From positions 12,311 to 76,310 of the forward strand of contig JBNGIQ010008900.1 of the NCBI GenBank assembly GCA_049999765.1: a DNA stretch of 64,000 nucleotides. The letters are read 5' to 3'. Below, in pieces: positions 13,769-25,345 of this stretch; the first letter of the stretch is position 1; the number at the start of each line of letters is the position of its first letter. The notes under the pieces are model-generated. The model saw nothing but the letters and a program-made list of their open reading frames with translations. It was not told the origin of the DNA and searched no databases. The position numbers and the translations under genes were made by a program. The DNA is from Phaeoceros laevis (lineage: Eukaryota; Anthocerotophyta; Anthocerotopsida; Notothyladales).

Positions 13769-13771
13769 CAT

Positions 13772-15608
13772 GAGGCGAGCTCACTCTCGTGAACCGCCGT
13801 ATGGGATGGATCCCGTCCATCGACAGCGGTACCATTCGTGAATGAATGTCATTGAATGAATGAACAACTAGTCTAAGAGCTCGAAAGGAATGGATGAGCA
13901 CTTGTAAAAGGCCAAATGATCACCAATCCTCCGGTGAATGCTTAGTTGCAGCACATTGCACATTGCACATTGCAATGCTGCAAATGCTGCAATGCCCAAG
14001 GCAGGCAAATTAAAAGCCGAGCATTGGAAATCCAGCGAGTGCCAAGCAAACCAAAATTTCGCTTGCAAGGCTCCTACCTAGCTAGCCTTATTTAGTATGC
14101 AGATAAATTTGCACTGTAGTAGTAGTTCCTAGGATGTTTTCTTTGTAACTAAGCCGCTAGTGCTGTAAGGTAGCAGTAAGATCAGTGTGATCCATGTTGC
14201 AATGATCAGCATGATCTGTAATGTCGTAAGCTAACAAAGCATGCATCCACTTGGGCGCAACAAAATTAACACATTGTCGGCAATGCGCGTGCCCTCGCCT
14301 ATTCCCACCCCACCTGGTAGGCCCGCCAGGCAGCACGACATCCCCTTGCCGGCCGGGCCGGGCTGTGCTCTGCTGTGCGCACTGCTGTTCTGCGCTGTGC
14401 TTTTTTTGCTGTAGGCGGTTTCCCCAGCCTCCTCGTAAAATGGGGACTCTGTCAAGAGTTGCCGATAAGGCCGCAGGCAGGCAGGCAAGCCAACATTTGT
14501 TTGCGTCTAACTTCCGGCCGTACATCACAACGTTTTGGGTGCAAAAAAAAAGCAGCCCCGGCCCGCCCCCCCTCTAAAAACCCAAACATTTACCGAGGGC
14601 ATGAACAGGCGCCTATCCATCCAACTAGACTAGTCACTAGTTTGGACTGATCTCTAGACTAGACATGCACATGGTGAACAGCAACAAAAGGGACAACAGT
14701 GCACGTATCTACCTCTGGGTGGTACCCATATATTGTTGTCGTGGAGGAAGGGGTACCATCGGTCAGAAGAAATCTGGACAAGCTAGCGGCTGTTCATCTT
14801 TCAGGGGAGGGGCAACTTTATTGCATACGAGTTCCCTGCAATGCCGGCAAAAGCAATTGGCTAGCTAGGGGCAGTGACCAGTTGACCCCCTGTAGCTGTG
14901 TCTCTCTACTTTTCTGTCCCTCTCAGACTGGCAGGCTCAACATGGGCACATCCCCAAATGTTGCAAATCAGACTGCCCTTGGAAGTCCACACCAATTCGT
15001 ACTCTAGGGCGCAGGCAATTCCGGACCAGCCAAGATTTCCAGAGTACGAATCAGGTTAGTGGAGTGGCCTGGCCTGGCCTGGCCTGGCCTTGTGACATGA
15101 AAATCCAGCCTCGAGTGGAGACAACTTCGCAATTCGGGAGTTCACGGAAAATGGAAAATTGCAACATTTTTGTTACATCAGCTATCTCACTGATTCTTAC
15201 ATATATCAAGATTGCAACTAGCTAGCCTGCTGTACAGAAGAGAACCAGGTATAAAATTACAGCCAAATGCACACGCCCGCGCCTGGGCAGGGCCTGCGCA
15301 GGCAGCGCAGCACGAGTGTGCACACGAAAAAAAAGGACCTGGTGGGAAGCAACCACTCTTGTGCGGCTGCACTTGCCAAGCCCGATGGAGGCACACCCCA
15401 AACAAAATTTGGTCACAAAGGATGGCATCTTCTGTGAAAGGGAAAGCGGAGGCCGGCAAGGGACTGATAGGTGTATTTACTGGTAGTCGGTGGTGGCCAT
15501 GGCGGAGGGAGAAAACGGAAAACACAAAACCGAAAACCGGGATTGCTTGCTTGCTTGCGACAATGTTGATCCAAGAGCGGCAGCCAGCCAGGTGCGGCCA
15601 TCCCATTG
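13772..15608. other. Region between tail-to-tail AP2 genes
   Basis: No gene recognised. It must hold both 3' UTRs. Simple repeats are visible: CACATTG units at about 13954-13975 and four GGCCT-type pentamers at about 15066-15089. Confidence 0.5.
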
Positions 15609-15611
15609 GTG

Positions 15612-16604
15612 TCACCAGTCATTCCAGAGCGACGGCACCTCCCATTCGGGTTCGGGATCGCAAGAGGGCGAGGCGGGAGGTTGTAGCAGCATCGCCTCCG
15701 CCATTCCGCGCAGCACGCTGTGCATATCGAAGATGAGGTCCTCGTCCATAAGCAGCGCACCTTGTTGCTCCTCCACCTCCTTCTGTTTCTCCTTCTCCTC
15801 CTCCATCTCCTGCTGCTTTTGCTCTTGATGTTGGTCAGCAGCACCAGCAGCACATTGCTGCTGCTGCACTTGCTTCTCGTCTGCTGAGGCCTTGTCGGAC
15901 TCTGAGGCCAAATCCTGGGAGCAGTCCCAGTCCCTCAGCATCGCATAGGCTGTGGCAGCTGCCTGAATGTCCTTGGGCGACCCCGAGGCGGGACGAGGCA
16001 GGGACGGCCGCGTGTCCGGGAAATTGAGCAACGCGTCCGCGCCCTTGAGGCACAGCGCTGCCACATCGTACGCCCTGGCAGCCACATGCGGCGAGCTGAA
16101 GGAGCCCAACCAGATACGCGACTTCTTCTTGGGCTCCCGGATCTCCGACACCCATTTCCCCCAACTCCGCTGCCGCACCCCTCGGTACGTCGGCGCCGTG
16201 TCTCCTGGCGCCCCGCCCTCGGGCCTGGCCCGCTTGTGGCTGGATGGCGTGGATGGGGAGGGGGAGGGGGAGCTGGACGGCCTGCCCGCTGCTGATGAGC
16301 CCTCGCTCCCCTCCCCTTCCGCCTCCCCCTCCACCTCCACCTCCACCTTTACCTTGCCCCTCTCCTCTTCCTGCTCCTGTTTGCTGATGCTGCTGCCCTC
16401 GGGCACTCTAGGGGCGCCCGCATCGTTGCTCCTGCTCTGGGCCTGGCCCTGCTGGCTCACCTCCACCAATGTGGCCACGTCCAAGCGAAGCAGGAAATCC
16501 CTTTGCCCCTCCTTCTGCTCACCCTGCTGAAGCCTCGCATCCGAAGGAAGGCACCGCTGGAACGAATGCCTGTGAGAGCGGGCAGACCACCACACCTCCA
16601 CCAT
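15612..16604 (-). CDS. DREB-type AP2/ERF transcription factor (copy 2)
   Basis: A 330-residue intronless protein with one AP2 domain at about residues 139-196 ([40 protein letters not shown]). A basic KRARPE stretch before the domain may be a nuclear signal. After the domain come a Gln/Glu-rich low-complexity segment and then the motif DEDLIFDMH followed by GMAEAMLL, ending LWNDW. The AP2 domain and C-terminal motif match the gene at 13133-13768 closely, so the two are paralogues in inverted, convergent orientation. The Glu/Lys and Ser/Pro runs are longer here, explaining the larger size. The only usable Met before the domain is at 16604. Expected role: nuclear DRE-element binding, acting through the acidic C-terminus. 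Confidence 0.92.
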   Translation of the reverse strand: MVEVWWSARSHRHSFQRCLPSDARLQQGEQKEGQRDFLLRLDVATLVEVSQQGQAQSRSNDAGAPRVPEGSSISKQEQEEERGKVKVEVEVEGEAEGEGSEGSSAAGRPSSSPSPSPSTPSSHKRARPEGGAPGDTAPTYRGVRQRSWGKWVSEIREPKKKSRIWLGSFSSPHVAARAYDVAALCLKGADALLNFPDTRPSLPRPASGSPKDIQAAATAYAMLRDWDCSQDLASESDKASADEKQVQQQQCAAGAADQHQEQKQQEMEEEKEKQKEVEEQQGALLMDEDLIFDMHSVLRGMAEAMLLQPPASPSCDPEPEWEVPSLWNDW

Positions 16605-17783
16605 CCTTCCAAACTGTCCAAGCTTCTCACTGGGCTGACTTGTGCAACATTCGCTTTCCTGCCTGCTGGATCACGTTGCGAGGAGCGAGCTGGCTGCGCA
16701 AATGGATGCGCAGACACGTCGCTCCGGCAGGGATTTGAGGCCACGCCCAAGCGCGGCCGCCAGCATCGTGAACGCGGCTCCTCCCCTATTGCTCTCACCC
16801 CAGTGCAGAGCAGTGCTGCTCTCGATTGGATTTGCCGTGTCGAAAAGCTGTCAGCCAAAGTCACATGGTTGTTTTTAGTGCTCACCTTCTGCACTAGATG
16901 CGCTCTTCACTGTGACGGTCGCTCCTAATTACCACGCGGAATTGCCGTTCCCCCAGAATCTGCATTCATGATCCGATCCTCCAGAAAACCCTGTGAGTAG
17001 TAACTGTCTCCCCTCACTTTGCCAACCCATTGGCGTCTGCTGTTCTTTGACCAGGCTGGATGAATACCAGCTATCATCCACAGAAGCTCCTTTCTCAATA
17101 TCAGACTTAGTCCTGCATGATTCAGGGTGGCCTGTCAGAGACAAATTGCATTTTTCTTTCCGTTCGTACTTCTTCAGTCGGTAGAAAAGTGGTACATACG
17201 CAAAAGTGGGGCCAGCAGCCCATAATACGCCCTCGTGAGCCACACAGCACACAACCTAAAAAGGGGATCCAAAAGTGACTCCAGCAACTTTCATGCCCTG
17301 AAAAATCCCAAACAACGGCCCCTTGCGTACAGAAAATGCCCACGCCCACAGCTAATAAACAACGGGGTGTATCCATTTCCCCTTGTCATTTCCCTTGACT
17401 AGCTGGTAATGCCGAGGTACGACATCCCTCTGAAGAATTGCACACAGCTGCAAGGTTGGTAGGTCAAACCTCACGCAACATAATACTCTGTGTCAACTCC
17501 TTCCAGGCCGACGATAATGGGCTTGCATCATGGTCTGACACCCTACATCAGCTCCCAGTTCAGCTTGTCACGAACCATGGCCTTGCTGGCTCCATCTAAG
17601 ATTCGCCTCCGTCACTCCCGACGCCAACGGCAAGGACGAGGCCAGCTTGCCGCGCAGCAGCTGAAACAGCAGCTCTTTGTGCACCAGCTGGCCCAGCTTC
17701 AAGCTTAGCACAAACTGCCGCTCTCCTATCACTGAAAAGCCAATACATTTAGGTCTTTATCAACGGCAAGTCAAAGTGGAGCA
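16605..17783. other. No recognised gene
   Basis: Upstream of AP2 copy 2 and downstream of the TMEM186-like gene. An open, Leu-rich minus-strand stretch at about 17590-17705 could be an extra exon or chance; I see no second motif to support it. Confidence 0.35.
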
Positions 17784-19016
17784 TTACAGGATCTGGTTGC
17801 CACGCATACCATCCAAAGGCGTCAAAACCTGGTTCGCTACCACTTGAAGCTCCTCCTTTCCCAACCCCTGCAAAGGAGGGACTATGATCCTGCACACAGC
17901 CGCTGGAAACATCACTTCAAACGACGATGCGGTTTTGTTCTAGTGCCAAAACGACCCTTGACCTAAAAAATACGTGATCCGGGCCAGCCTCCAGCCATAC
18001 CTCACATCGAACTCCAAATCCTGCACCAAGTCCCCTTGTTAGAGTGACAGCAAGATAGCAAGCCGATTGGTTGTCCAGGATCAGTCTCAAGCTGTCTTCT
18101 ACTCAGCTTCTGCAGGCATTACTTCAACATCACAAATTTGACAATAGCAGTATTTACCTTGCGGTTGCCCCAAAAATCCATCACGCTGATCTGGACGTGT
18201 CTCAGGTCGGGTGTCAAAGACATTTCACCCACGTACCTGCAAAGGGAAAAAAAAAACACCAAAGTGAAAACGTCACCAACCCAGTACAAGCACAATAGCC
18301 AATTGTGAGTGCGTTGGGCTCGGATGCACTAAAGAGCTGCACCTGCGAGAGTAGTACCACAACGCAGCAGATGCTGATCCTGCCCCGGCAACAACAGCTC
18401 CGGAAGCTAACAGCCCTGTCAGAGGGAGGTTACCCTAGAGTAACATCCTTGCACAACACCACAACCTAAAAATTAGCTCCCCCAAGGTATACTTGATAAT
18501 AAAACCACAACCGAGAACACTGACAATCCCAAGTTGAAGCCGCATACATGTTGAGACCAGTGCGCCAAAGGGATGACCAGCGCTCCTACACCCGCCAGCT
18601 GAAACAGCTTCAGTCTGCACAATACTCGTATGAGCTGCAGCTACCGCTCACAAATGCTCGGTTGAGCATTCTCCACCAAACAAAGGTAAGGCCTACGTCG
18701 ACAACTGCACACACCTGACGACAAGCCTGAAAGGACGCATCCACTTGCCCCTGTACACCACAATTCTATCGGCCTGTTTTCTCTTTTCTCGCTCAGACTC
18801 GCTTCGGTCCCAAAGCTTTAGGCCCCTCCGATGCTCCTGCAAATACTGGTCACACATACTCAAAGATCCAATCAGTGCTCCACGCCCCGAGTCCGAAATG
18901 CCGTCCACCGCAAATTTCCCAAGGGCACCCGACGGGATGAAGGCAGAGGACTGCCTGAGGTAGGGCAGCAGCCCCGCACCCTGACGGCGACAACTCTGCA
19001 ACAGCTTCCACGCCAT
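17784..19016 (-). CDS. TMEM186-like mitochondrial inner-membrane protein
   Basis: Six exons (19016-18715, 18614-18548, 18434-18343, 18236-18158, 18020-18001, 17889-17784) give an uninterrupted 221-residue frame with every splice phase agreeing. The N-terminus is basic and lacks acidic residues, like a mitochondrial presequence. Then come RIVVYRGKWMRPFRLVVRLK, two hydrophobic segments (LAGVGALVIPLAHW; LLASGAVVAGAGSASAALW), and YVGEMSLTPDLRHVQISVMD followed by FWGNRK. This order and the FWG.R motif match animal TMEM186, a complex I assembly (MCIA) factor; assignment to complex I in plants is inference. The 20-nt exon 5 is the least certain part, though it is needed to keep the frame. The C-terminal PPLQGLGKEEL stretch looks conserved. 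Confidence 0.75.
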
Positions 19017-19624
19017 TCTTTTTGCTCCTCCTGCTGAACCAGAAGATGTGGTCCAGGCATCAACCGGAGAGTGTTCCTTCCTCGGCGCTTACATCTGCGC
19101 CGTCAATCCGCTGCTGCTACCGAGGTGGTCACACACTGGAAGGGTTTCTGAGCTGTGCTAAGTTGCACTTACCGTGCCGTAAGTAAGGGTTCAAAAAAAA
19201 AGGCGCAGGTAACAACACCTCGCAGACCTGGCTAACGATTGCAGTTTCCAAAGCCATCTTCGATACATCCCGCTCCGACCTTGCAAGTGTTTGCAGGGCA
19301 AAGGCAGCATCATCGCGCCCGAAGCCATCGTTTGCAACAGCTAACTGGTTTGGCAGCATTTGGGAAACCCTTGCCCTACCCTGACCAAACCTTGAAGTGT
19401 TTGCTGGATGGCGTGGGGCCTCCGCGTTGGTCTGGAGCGGTGCTTGATTATGTTGGCAGGCAGTGCCTGCATCATATTTTTTGGGAGCATGAAGACGCAG
19501 TGACCATTTGATTGCCCCGACGCCATATGGCCTACATGCGTAGGGAGTTCGGCCCTGCATCTCTTTGTGCTTCTGACAGGCAGACAGCGCTGGTGCTGTG
19601 ATCATCCTGAGCCTGCCTCGCATC

Positions 19625-22600
19625 ATGGATACGACAGATTCTAGTCATCCTCCTCGTGCCTTCTCAATGACTCTGGATGCCGAGGGCAAGAAGAAGCTCA
19701 CGGATGCAGTGAAGACAAAGCTGGCTGAGCTTATGGAGAGCTATGCTGACGATGTGCTTGCGGTGTGTGATACTTCTCATCCTTGCTTCCCGAGGATTCC
19801 ACCACCTGAATTCTGGCCGTGATGGCGACCTAATTTTCTTGTCAATGCGGGTTGAGAAGCTTTGTTGCAGCAGTTAGGTTACGTGAAAATTTCGGTTTGT
19901 GGATGCTGTATAGATTGATGGCATCAGCAGCAGCAGTAGGGTTGTAATAGAGGTCGATGCTGGGAAGTGGGGGCTCTCCAGAATGGCTGCTAACGGTCCG
20001 TGCCTCCATTTTTGGGAAGCGCAGGAGTATATCGTCGTTCTCGTGTCACACGGCAAGCAGCAATCGCAAGCGACTGAAGATCTCGAAGCATTTCTTGGCG
20101 ATCAAAGCGAGGCTTTTGTTTCATGGTATATTCCGGAAACGGACCTTGTCTCAGCTGGTTGTTAGGTCTCAAATTTTGTGGCGATCGTTACTTCATTATT
20201 TATGCAAAATAGTGAAGCCAAGGAGCTGACTTTGCTATCATTTGTGCAGGCTGTGGGCTCATTTAGCAACAAACCTGTACGCCTATACAGGTTCGCTCTT
20301 GCCATCTTCAGATATTGTCGAGGATAAAGAGACAACTGTTGTAGAGACCGGTCTGGTAGAGGATGCTGGCGACGCAGACATGAGAGATGTGGAACAGGTT
20401 TGTGGTTTGTGCTGACTGTAAATGTGGCACTTTGTTGCATTCCCTGCCATGGTATGTGTATGTCTGCTGTAGCTATCCCTTTGATAGTCATCTGTTCCGG
20501 AATGTGTGCAGCTTCCAGCTGATGGAGAGGTTGCAGCTCCAGACTTTGAGGTGAAAGATGACACCAAGGATGTGCCCACAAGGTCAAAGAAGAATCCTCA
20601 GAAACATCGGCTAGTCAAGCTGAAGAGAAATGTGGAAGTCAATGGTCCAGTTTCTGAGCAACACAAGGCCAATCAGGTTACAGTGGACACCAATGAGTTG
20701 GTGTCAAAAGAAATACGTCAGGGTCACGGACATCATCGAGATTCAAAGCGATCTCATTCACCAGAGCCCTGGTCCAGAAGGAGGCGCAGCCGTGTTGATG
20801 GCAAGTCACAACGCAAGGTTGGGAAATATCTGGTCTTGGACGCAAGATTATATAGCTGTGATACTCCGTTTGCAGCAGCAAGCTAACCGTGAGTCTTTGT
20901 GGTTCAGAGCGATGCGTCTCCCCCTCGTGTGAAAGCTCCTACACGGCTGCTGGAGTCAGCCATAAGAGATGCAGTTGCACCTTCTGGGCTGTTGGGCAGC
21001 CAAGGTGGTGGTGCTCTCAGGAGGACAGACTCGGACAGGAGGGTAGATTCTGACAGGCGTTTGCGTTCTGTTGTGTTAGCAGATGCTGGTACACATCCAA
21101 TCCTGTGATTTGCAGAGTCCGGTTTGCTGAATTGTCCTTTGTTTCCTTGTCATAAACATTGGGTTTCCTTCATGTGTCAGGTGAGGCAAATGGGCGACAG
21201 AGGGTAGTGAGACCGTTGACTGATATGAGCAAAGGGATCCCTCCAGCTATTGCAGTAGCTCTAAAAGCAGCTGCAGCTGCCGCAGCTGATGTTAATAACA
21301 GTAGGCATGGTAGAAGTGGTAGGTTCACCAGCAACACCAGTGTTTGGGATCGTTTGGGAGAAAAACAGGGAGGAGCTCATCTCACAAGGGAGAGTCCAGT
21401 CGAAGAAGTGGCCAGGGCAAACGACCTTGATGAAAAAATGGATGAGGACATGACAGACCAACAGGATGTTGTGATGAACATAGTCCGATCAGGAACTAGG
21501 CATAACCAGGCCCGGCGACGGGCTCCAATTGATGTAAGAAGACTTGACATAGAACCAGACATTGCAAGGCTGGACAGAAGAAACATTGTCGCAGCAGAAA
21601 CTCAAGTTGTGAATGGGGCAAGTAATGGCCAAGCCTTGTCTCAGAACCTCAGGGAAGGGGGTGTGAGATTTGATGAGAAGCAGGAGCCTGGTGAGGCCAG
21701 CAGACCTGAGGCAGTGGATGAAGGACCAGGGAAGTATGAGTTTTTTGACGACATATATGAGCACAGTCAAGAAGAGGACAATGATGAAACCATCATCACC
21801 TTGCACAGACCAGCGGAAGATGAGGAGGCTGATGCCATTTGGCAGTGGAGTCACTCAGGTGGCATGGATGCCAGAAACTGCCTAAGTGCAGTAAACTCTC
21901 AGTCTTGGAAAGTATACCCTGAGATACCAGTTGCTGCTGATCACTTTGGGGGGATGCACTCTTCACAAAATCATCCACTGCTTGGGCGAAAGGATCTAGC
22001 CCCAGGGAATAGGCCCGCTGCTACAGTCATAGCTGAGGACAAACCCAATGGTTCATCTCCTGCAGTTGACACCAAAGTAAGTAACACATACGATGAGGTT
22101 ATTCAGGTTTGTTTGGTTGTCATTTTGCTTCAACTCATCTCGCAAAGGTGGATGCCTGCTCAGTAAGTGTCTCTGGTCTGGACAGGATGTAATGGAGGTG
22201 AAAAGGAGGATGCGACAGGTTGAACTGGAAATGACTAAGCTTCGTGCCAGACAGGCTGAAGTATCAAAAGAGGTTCAGAAGACCGGAAACTCACCAGGAG
22301 TTCCATCACTGCCTACGCAACGGTCACAGCAGGATATTGATCTGCACACTGTCCTTGTTAGCAACGTAAGTCCATCAATAGTAGGTTGCGTACAGCATCT
22401 TATTGTAAGTCCCTTGCAGATGCTGGGTGTGGACCTCGGTTTTTGGCTCTGACAGGGATTAATATGTGGCATTGTGAATATCAGGTACACTTTGGTATAA
22501 CCCAAGAAGCTCTTTCTGGGCATTTTAAGCAGTGTGGGGCAATTTCCCAGGTCAAAATAGTCTCTGATGCTACTGGGAAGTCTACAGGGTAAGTTTTCAC

Positions 22601-23320
22601 ATGACGGGGCATAAAGATCTGTTCTTATTTGTGGTAAACAGATTGTGGTGGACTGGACTAGGCTGCAAATTTTTTACTCTCAGGAGTTGACCTTGATTTC
22701 ATGTTGGCATTTGTACAGGTCAGCATATGTTGAGTTTGTGTCCAAAGATTCTTTGGGAAAGGCATTGGCGCTAAATGAGTCCACCTTGAATTCCAGAGTT
22801 TTGAAGGTATGTCTATTTGTCTGACACTCTTGTACACACAGCTGTCCTTGTCTCTTCCATATAGCAGGCTGAGTAAGCCAGTGAACTACTTGCACAGGTT
22901 GTGCGAAAGGAAGCCCCTGCAACAGAGCTGCCTACTCCTATTCGCACTGCACCCCGACCACTCATTATGCCTATTCGAGGTATGGCGAGGGGGAGCTTTA
23001 TGAGAGGTACCCCAGTGCATATGCGACGGTCTGCTGTTGGCTCCAGATCCTTCCCCACAGCACCACACCTTCAATGGAAGCGGGAAAACACAGCAAATGG
23101 AGAAACAACCAAAATCTCTCCTGCAGGAGGTGCTGTGGTGGCAAGAGCTCCTGTACCGGCTCCACTTGGTGGTAGGGCTGGCCGGTTTCGAAACTCGCGA
23201 TCTCTTTCTTATGTGCGAAGTGCATCCTCCCCAGCTGAAAAGAGCCAAGCCACTGAAAAGAGCAAAGCCACAGAAAAGAGTAAAGTCACTGACCCAGTAC
23301 ATGAAGAGAATGGGGGCTAG
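19625..23320 (+). CDS. RRM protein with Nab2/ZC3H14-like N-terminal domain
   Basis: Ten exons (19625-19762, 20025-20125, 20250-20397, 20512-20817, 20908-21088, 21181-22076, 22186-22365, 22485-22588, 22719-22806, 22898-23320) join to 854 residues with consistent phases. Residues 15-95 form the PWI-like fold found at the N-terminus of Nab2/ZC3H14 (DAVKTKLAELMESYADDVLA, then EYIVVLVSHGKQQ and a Trp pair). A charged middle has RS-like stretches, SVWDRLG, and an acidic region. A short coiled-coil (VMEVKRRMRQVELEM) precedes one RRM (TVLVSNVHFG as RNP2-like, SAYVEFVS as RNP1-like). The tail is Arg/Gly/Pro-rich with KSKATEKSK repeats. Family members are nuclear poly(A)-RNA-associated proteins; the precise role of the plant type is unsettled. 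A degraded copy lies directly downstream. Confidence 0.88.
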
Positions 23321-24334
23321 TCCAGAGTGCAGTTCTACCTTTTAAATTTTTGCAGGCTCAGGGGTGAATGACTAGCAGCCTTTATTGTTTTGTGCCCCCC
23401 AACCTTCCTGCTGGCAGGTGTAATATGTTCGGTGGCAGGTGATTGTGGGCCTGACCTTGTACTGGTGAGGTTGAGGGGCTGTCATAATCCGGCTGTGGTA
23501 GTATGTTATTGATTGGAGTCAAGTGGCAAGGGAATGTGGTAGATGGCAAGGGGGGTACCCTTTGCGATACTACCACGAGAAGTTGATTCGGAGGATGCTC
23601 TTATGAGTGGGAATTTGCCAATCGCTGAACATAGTGGTGACAGCTGCCTAGATCGCTGCAAATGTAGGGGTGTAGTAAGAAGCTGGGCTCCAATCGTTTT
23701 ACGACTGAAAAAGGTGCACTTCAAAGGCCATCAGGGTGGAGTCCTTCAGACAAAATTGACTGAGTGATTTCTCTGGGGTGTGTGAATCTCCATATGAAAT
23801 GGGAGTAGGTTTAATCTGGAAAGGGTGAGACCTAGCTTGTCTGAGAAAGTCCGTGTGGAAATGTGTGAATCTGCTAGTGTTAGGTGAATCTGTGGATGTG
23901 TGCAGCGAAGCCAGTGAATCAGACCACCTCTTTGCGTACGAGAAAATGCAACTAGGTGACCACCATGTCACCTTGGCCATCCGTTTCAAACGGAGATCGA
24001 ATAGTAGACTCACTCGTCCAACCAATGGAAGAGTGATACCTTAAAACATCTTGAAAATGGTCGCCTTCATCCTTTCTAGACAGTGTCACACACTGGTCAA
24101 ACGGTCAAACATGTATGATTGTGTCGCAGTGTGGTTTTACGACGACTAAGCCTCGGCCATCCACAGAAACTGTGTCGTAGACTAGACTTGTCCATTTCAG
24201 AAACCTTCTGGGATGGCGCGGACGCTGGCGCCAGTAAAACCTGGTTATTTATTTCCTCGATGGTGACCGGCTGCATATACGTCAGTGTAGTGTACTGCAC
24301 GAAGGCAGGCATGACCTTGGAACTAGGTCCATCA
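23321..24334. other. 3' UTR and spacer of the RRM gene
   Basis: No gene. Parts of 23570-24060 resemble 25160-25600, showing that the tandem duplication included flanking non-coding DNA. Confidence 0.5.
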
Positions 24335-25345
24335 CGGAGTTCCAATTGATGTGGCCTATGAAGACTTGAGAGGTCAAGCTGTGGGTGGGGGCACTGGGGT
24401 CTCACCACTATCGGGGAAGGAACGGTGTGTGAGACTTGACATGAAACAGGAGCCTGAGGCAGTGTATCAGAAGTACAGTTCTTTGACGAGAGATACGAGC
24501 AAAAGTCAAGAAGAGGACAATGATGAAGAGGACCAATCTCACCTTGCACAGACCAACCGAAGATGAGGAGGCTGATTATGGAGTCACTTGGGTGGTGCGG
24601 ATGCCAAAAACTGCCTCTATGCAGTAAACACCCGGGCCTGGAGAGATCACTGCTGCTGCTGCTGATCATATTGGGGGGGGATGCACTGCCCACGGAAACT
24701 CATGTTGCAAAGAAGGTACATGCTTGCTAAGTAAGTGTATCTTTTTTGGACAGGATGGATAGAGGTGCAAAGGAGGATGCCACAGGTTGATATGAAATGA
24801 TTTAAAGCTTCGTGCCAGACAGGCTTAAAGTCTCAGAAGGGGTTTAACAGACTGGAGACTCTCCTGGTTCAGGAAAAGATTATGATCATGAACATCTAGC
24901 TAGCACTGTATTTGACAAGGAGTCAGTTTATTAAGTGGACAGCAGTAGTGCCCTTGACAGTGTTGCAATAAGTTTCTTGCAAACGCTGTGTGGGCTTCGT
25001 TTGTGACTCCGACAGGGGGACCGTGGGTATCAGATACAATTCGGTACACCCCAAGAAGCTCTTTCTGGGTATTCAAACAGTGTGGAGCAATTTCTCAGGT
25101 CGAAGTAGTAGTCTATGATGCTGCTGAAGAGAGCCAAGCCATTGAAAAGAGTGAAATCGCTCATGGAGGTTGATTCGGAGGATGCACTAATAACTTCTGT
25201 CAGTTGCTGAACGTAGTTGTGGAGCAACTGCACGAGGTATGGGTGTTGTAAGATCCTGGGCTCCATACTCCCATCGTGTTAGCTACGACTGATGAAGAAG
25301 TGCAGTCCAACGAGCATCAGGTTGGAGTGAAGGCAAAAAACTTAC
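24335..25345 (+). pseudogene. Decayed tandem copy of the RRM gene 3' half
   Basis: This stretch parallels the RRM gene upstream from late exon 6 through the 3' UTR. Corresponding pieces include the exon 6 acidic segment (SQEEDNDE) at about 24510, GVTWVV-type sequence at 24590, the exon 7 block with its acceptor at about 24740-24870, the exon 8 RRM block at about 25030-25120, and the exon 10 KS-repeat end at about 25125-25165. The match continues into the 3' UTR (GATTCGGAGGATGC). Intron sequence is retained, so the copy arose at DNA level rather than by retroposition. Exon 9 and most of exon 10 are missing, and frame breaks are frequent. No protein is expected. Confidence 0.8.

Noticed and set aside
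13028-13771. 247-residue frame antisense to AP2 copy 1
   Set aside because: GC-rich coding DNA leaves the opposite strand open; composition is Arg/Ala/Gly with no motif.
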